From Rhodobiaceae bacterium (GTDB lineage Bacteria > Pseudomonadota > Alphaproteobacteria > Parvibaculales > Parvibaculaceae), in contig JAAWWE010000004.1 in NCBI GenBank assembly GCA_021404525.1, forward strand, positions 1-64,000: a stretch of 64,000 nt of DNA. Reading direction: 5' to 3'. A program made the position numbers and the translations under genes. The notes under the pieces are model-generated. The model did no database searches, had not been told where the DNA came from, and was given only the letters and a program-made list of their open reading frames with translations. Positions 63,025 through 64,000 of this stretch are shown piece after piece. Position 1 is the stretch's first letter, and the number at the start of each line of letters is the position of its first letter.

Positions 63025-63948
63025 ATGTCTGAGATGGATCTCCAGGGTTTTCCGCCGCTCACTGCTCTTCGCAGCTTCGAAACCGCGGCCCGTCATGGGT
63101 CGTTTTCCCGCGCCGCAGACGAATTGTGTGTGACCCATGGCGCGGTGAGCCGCCAAGTGAAGACATTGGAGGACTGGGCAGGGGTGGCACTGTTTGATCG
63201 TGTGGGCAGGCGGGTTGTGCTTACAAGTGCCGGCCGTCGGTTTGCCGACAAGGTGAGCGCGGCCTTTGGGGACATTGCCTCGGCCGCCCGAATGTTGCGC
63301 GCTGAGCATTCTGAAGCACGTGTTCTGACCCTTAACGTGCTGCCCACATTTGCGATGAGGTGGTTGCTGCCGCGTCTGTCAAAGTTTCAGTTTGCCCATC
63401 CGCAGATTGAGTTGCGGCTTGTTACATCTGACGATCCGCTCGACCGGGTCGGGCCTGGTCAATTCGATATTGCCGTGCGCCGGAAAAATGCGCTCCCGGC
63501 ACAAGAATTTCAAACCGGAACCATTTTTACAGAAGACGAACTGCCGGTGTGCAGTCCAGGCTTTGCGACGAAGCACCCGATCAGCCGTCCAGCTGACCTG
63601 CAGTCTCTGCCGCTTCTGGTTGCTGACACCCGGTCTGGGTCCTGGGATCGGTGGTTTGCCGCGGCGGGTGAAACTGGTGTGGGGAACAAGGCAGCGCTTC
63701 AGCGTTTTGATCACTTCTATCTGGCGCTGCAGGCTGCCATTGATGGCCTTGGATTTGCGCTTGGCCCCTTGCCTCTTATTGAGGAGGACCTGGCGCAAGG
63801 CCGATTGGTTGCCCCCTTGTCGGGCCCAAAACTATCCGCCGTCCCTTATTGCTGGGCGGTGCGCGCGAAAGAGGCGGAAGATCCGACTGTCGTCCAATTT
63901 CTCACATGGCTGGAAGAAGAGGCACTGGAGTTTCGGCGTTCGCGATAG
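63025..63948 (+). CDS. LysR-family regulator (GcvA-like)
   Basis: 307 residues. PPLTALRSFETAARHGSFSR, then AADELCVTHGAVSRQVKTLE and a GcvA-type effector domain. Divergent from the TauE/SafE permease and so probably its regulator. Confidence 0.9.
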   Translation: MSEMDLQGFPPLTALRSFETAARHGSFSRAADELCVTHGAVSRQVKTLEDWAGVALFDRVGRRVVLTSAGRRFADKVSAAFGDIASAARMLRAEHSEARVLTLNVLPTFAMRWLLPRLSKFQFAHPQIELRLVTSDDPLDRVGPGQFDIAVRRKNALPAQEFQTGTIFTEDELPVCSPGFATKHPISRPADLQSLPLLVADTRSGSWDRWFAAAGETGVGNKAALQRFDHFYLALQAAIDGLGFALGPLPLIEEDLAQGRLVAPLSGPKLSAVPYCWAVRAKEAEDPTVVQFLTWLEEEALEFRRSR

Positions 63949-64000
63949 GTTGTCGGCCTTAATCGCGTAAGCGATTGAAAATATCTTTTGCTACCCCGCG

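Noticed and set aside
62143..63309. A 388-residue TauE/SafE protein
   Set aside because: The first 134 residues overlap the LysR gene and resemble no family; ATG 62907 has a good ribosome site.

Overview
The window looks like a chromosomal segment of a free-living, probably marine, alphaproteobacterium. Evidence includes a CtrA-type box, a glnK-amtB operon, a PQQ quinohaemoprotein dehydrogenase, DUF971/Trm112/YbbN-type housekeeping genes, and many cytochrome P450, Rieske, VOC, TauD and alpha/beta-hydrolase genes. A Parvibaculum/Rhodobiaceae-like host is my best guess, not a demonstrated assignment.

Layout. 1-5.3 kb: a truncated aminotransferase, then nitrogen uptake genes (a solo amt and glnK-amtB) with sigma54-like promoter candidates. 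5.5-13.9 kb: oxidative catabolism (PQQ dehydrogenase, LysR/VOC pair, P450-amidase operon, UbiH-type monooxygenase, PAS protein). 14.2-17.1 kb: a compact housekeeping operon (thioredoxin-TPR, LON-domain protein, Trm112, DUF971) and a ProX-type deacylase. 17.26-32.72 kb: a 15.4-kb integrated element in tRNA-Gly(GCC), bounded by a 56-bp direct repeat. 32.8-43.5 kb: many small regulator/enzyme pairs (MarR, LysR, TetR, tautomerases, VOC, HD domain, TauD), several with palindromic operators. 43.7-50.8 kb: an inverse-autotransporter-like protein and an SDR-Rieske catabolic cluster flanked by TetR regulators. 51.0-53.7 kb: an ergothioneine-type DUF427-egtB-egtD operon. 53.8-64.0 kb: questin-oxidase-family protein, a 1127-residue classical autotransporter, tandem lipase-like hydrolases, a TauE/SafE permease and a LysR gene.

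The integrated element is the most interesting region. It carries a type III-like mod/res pair, a tyrosine integrase, a long inverted repeat that may be an origin, a split primase-polymerase/ATPase pair, an AlpA-like activator, an unknown helical protein, and a right-hand operon. That operon holds a catalytically empty nuclease fragment, a DUF6361-like protein and a two-HKD phospholipase-D-like nuclease, with ATGA overlaps between the genes. No capsid or conjugation genes are visible, so it resembles a phage satellite or PICI/P4-like island carrying two anti-phage cargo modules. The DUF6361-like/PLD operon is my lead candidate for an undescribed defence system. Paired GGTTAC motifs with the same 11-bp spacing lie near both ends and look like integrase arm sites.

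All calls come from reading the sequence and translations. No database search or structure prediction was run, so family names rest on recognised motifs and remembered families.
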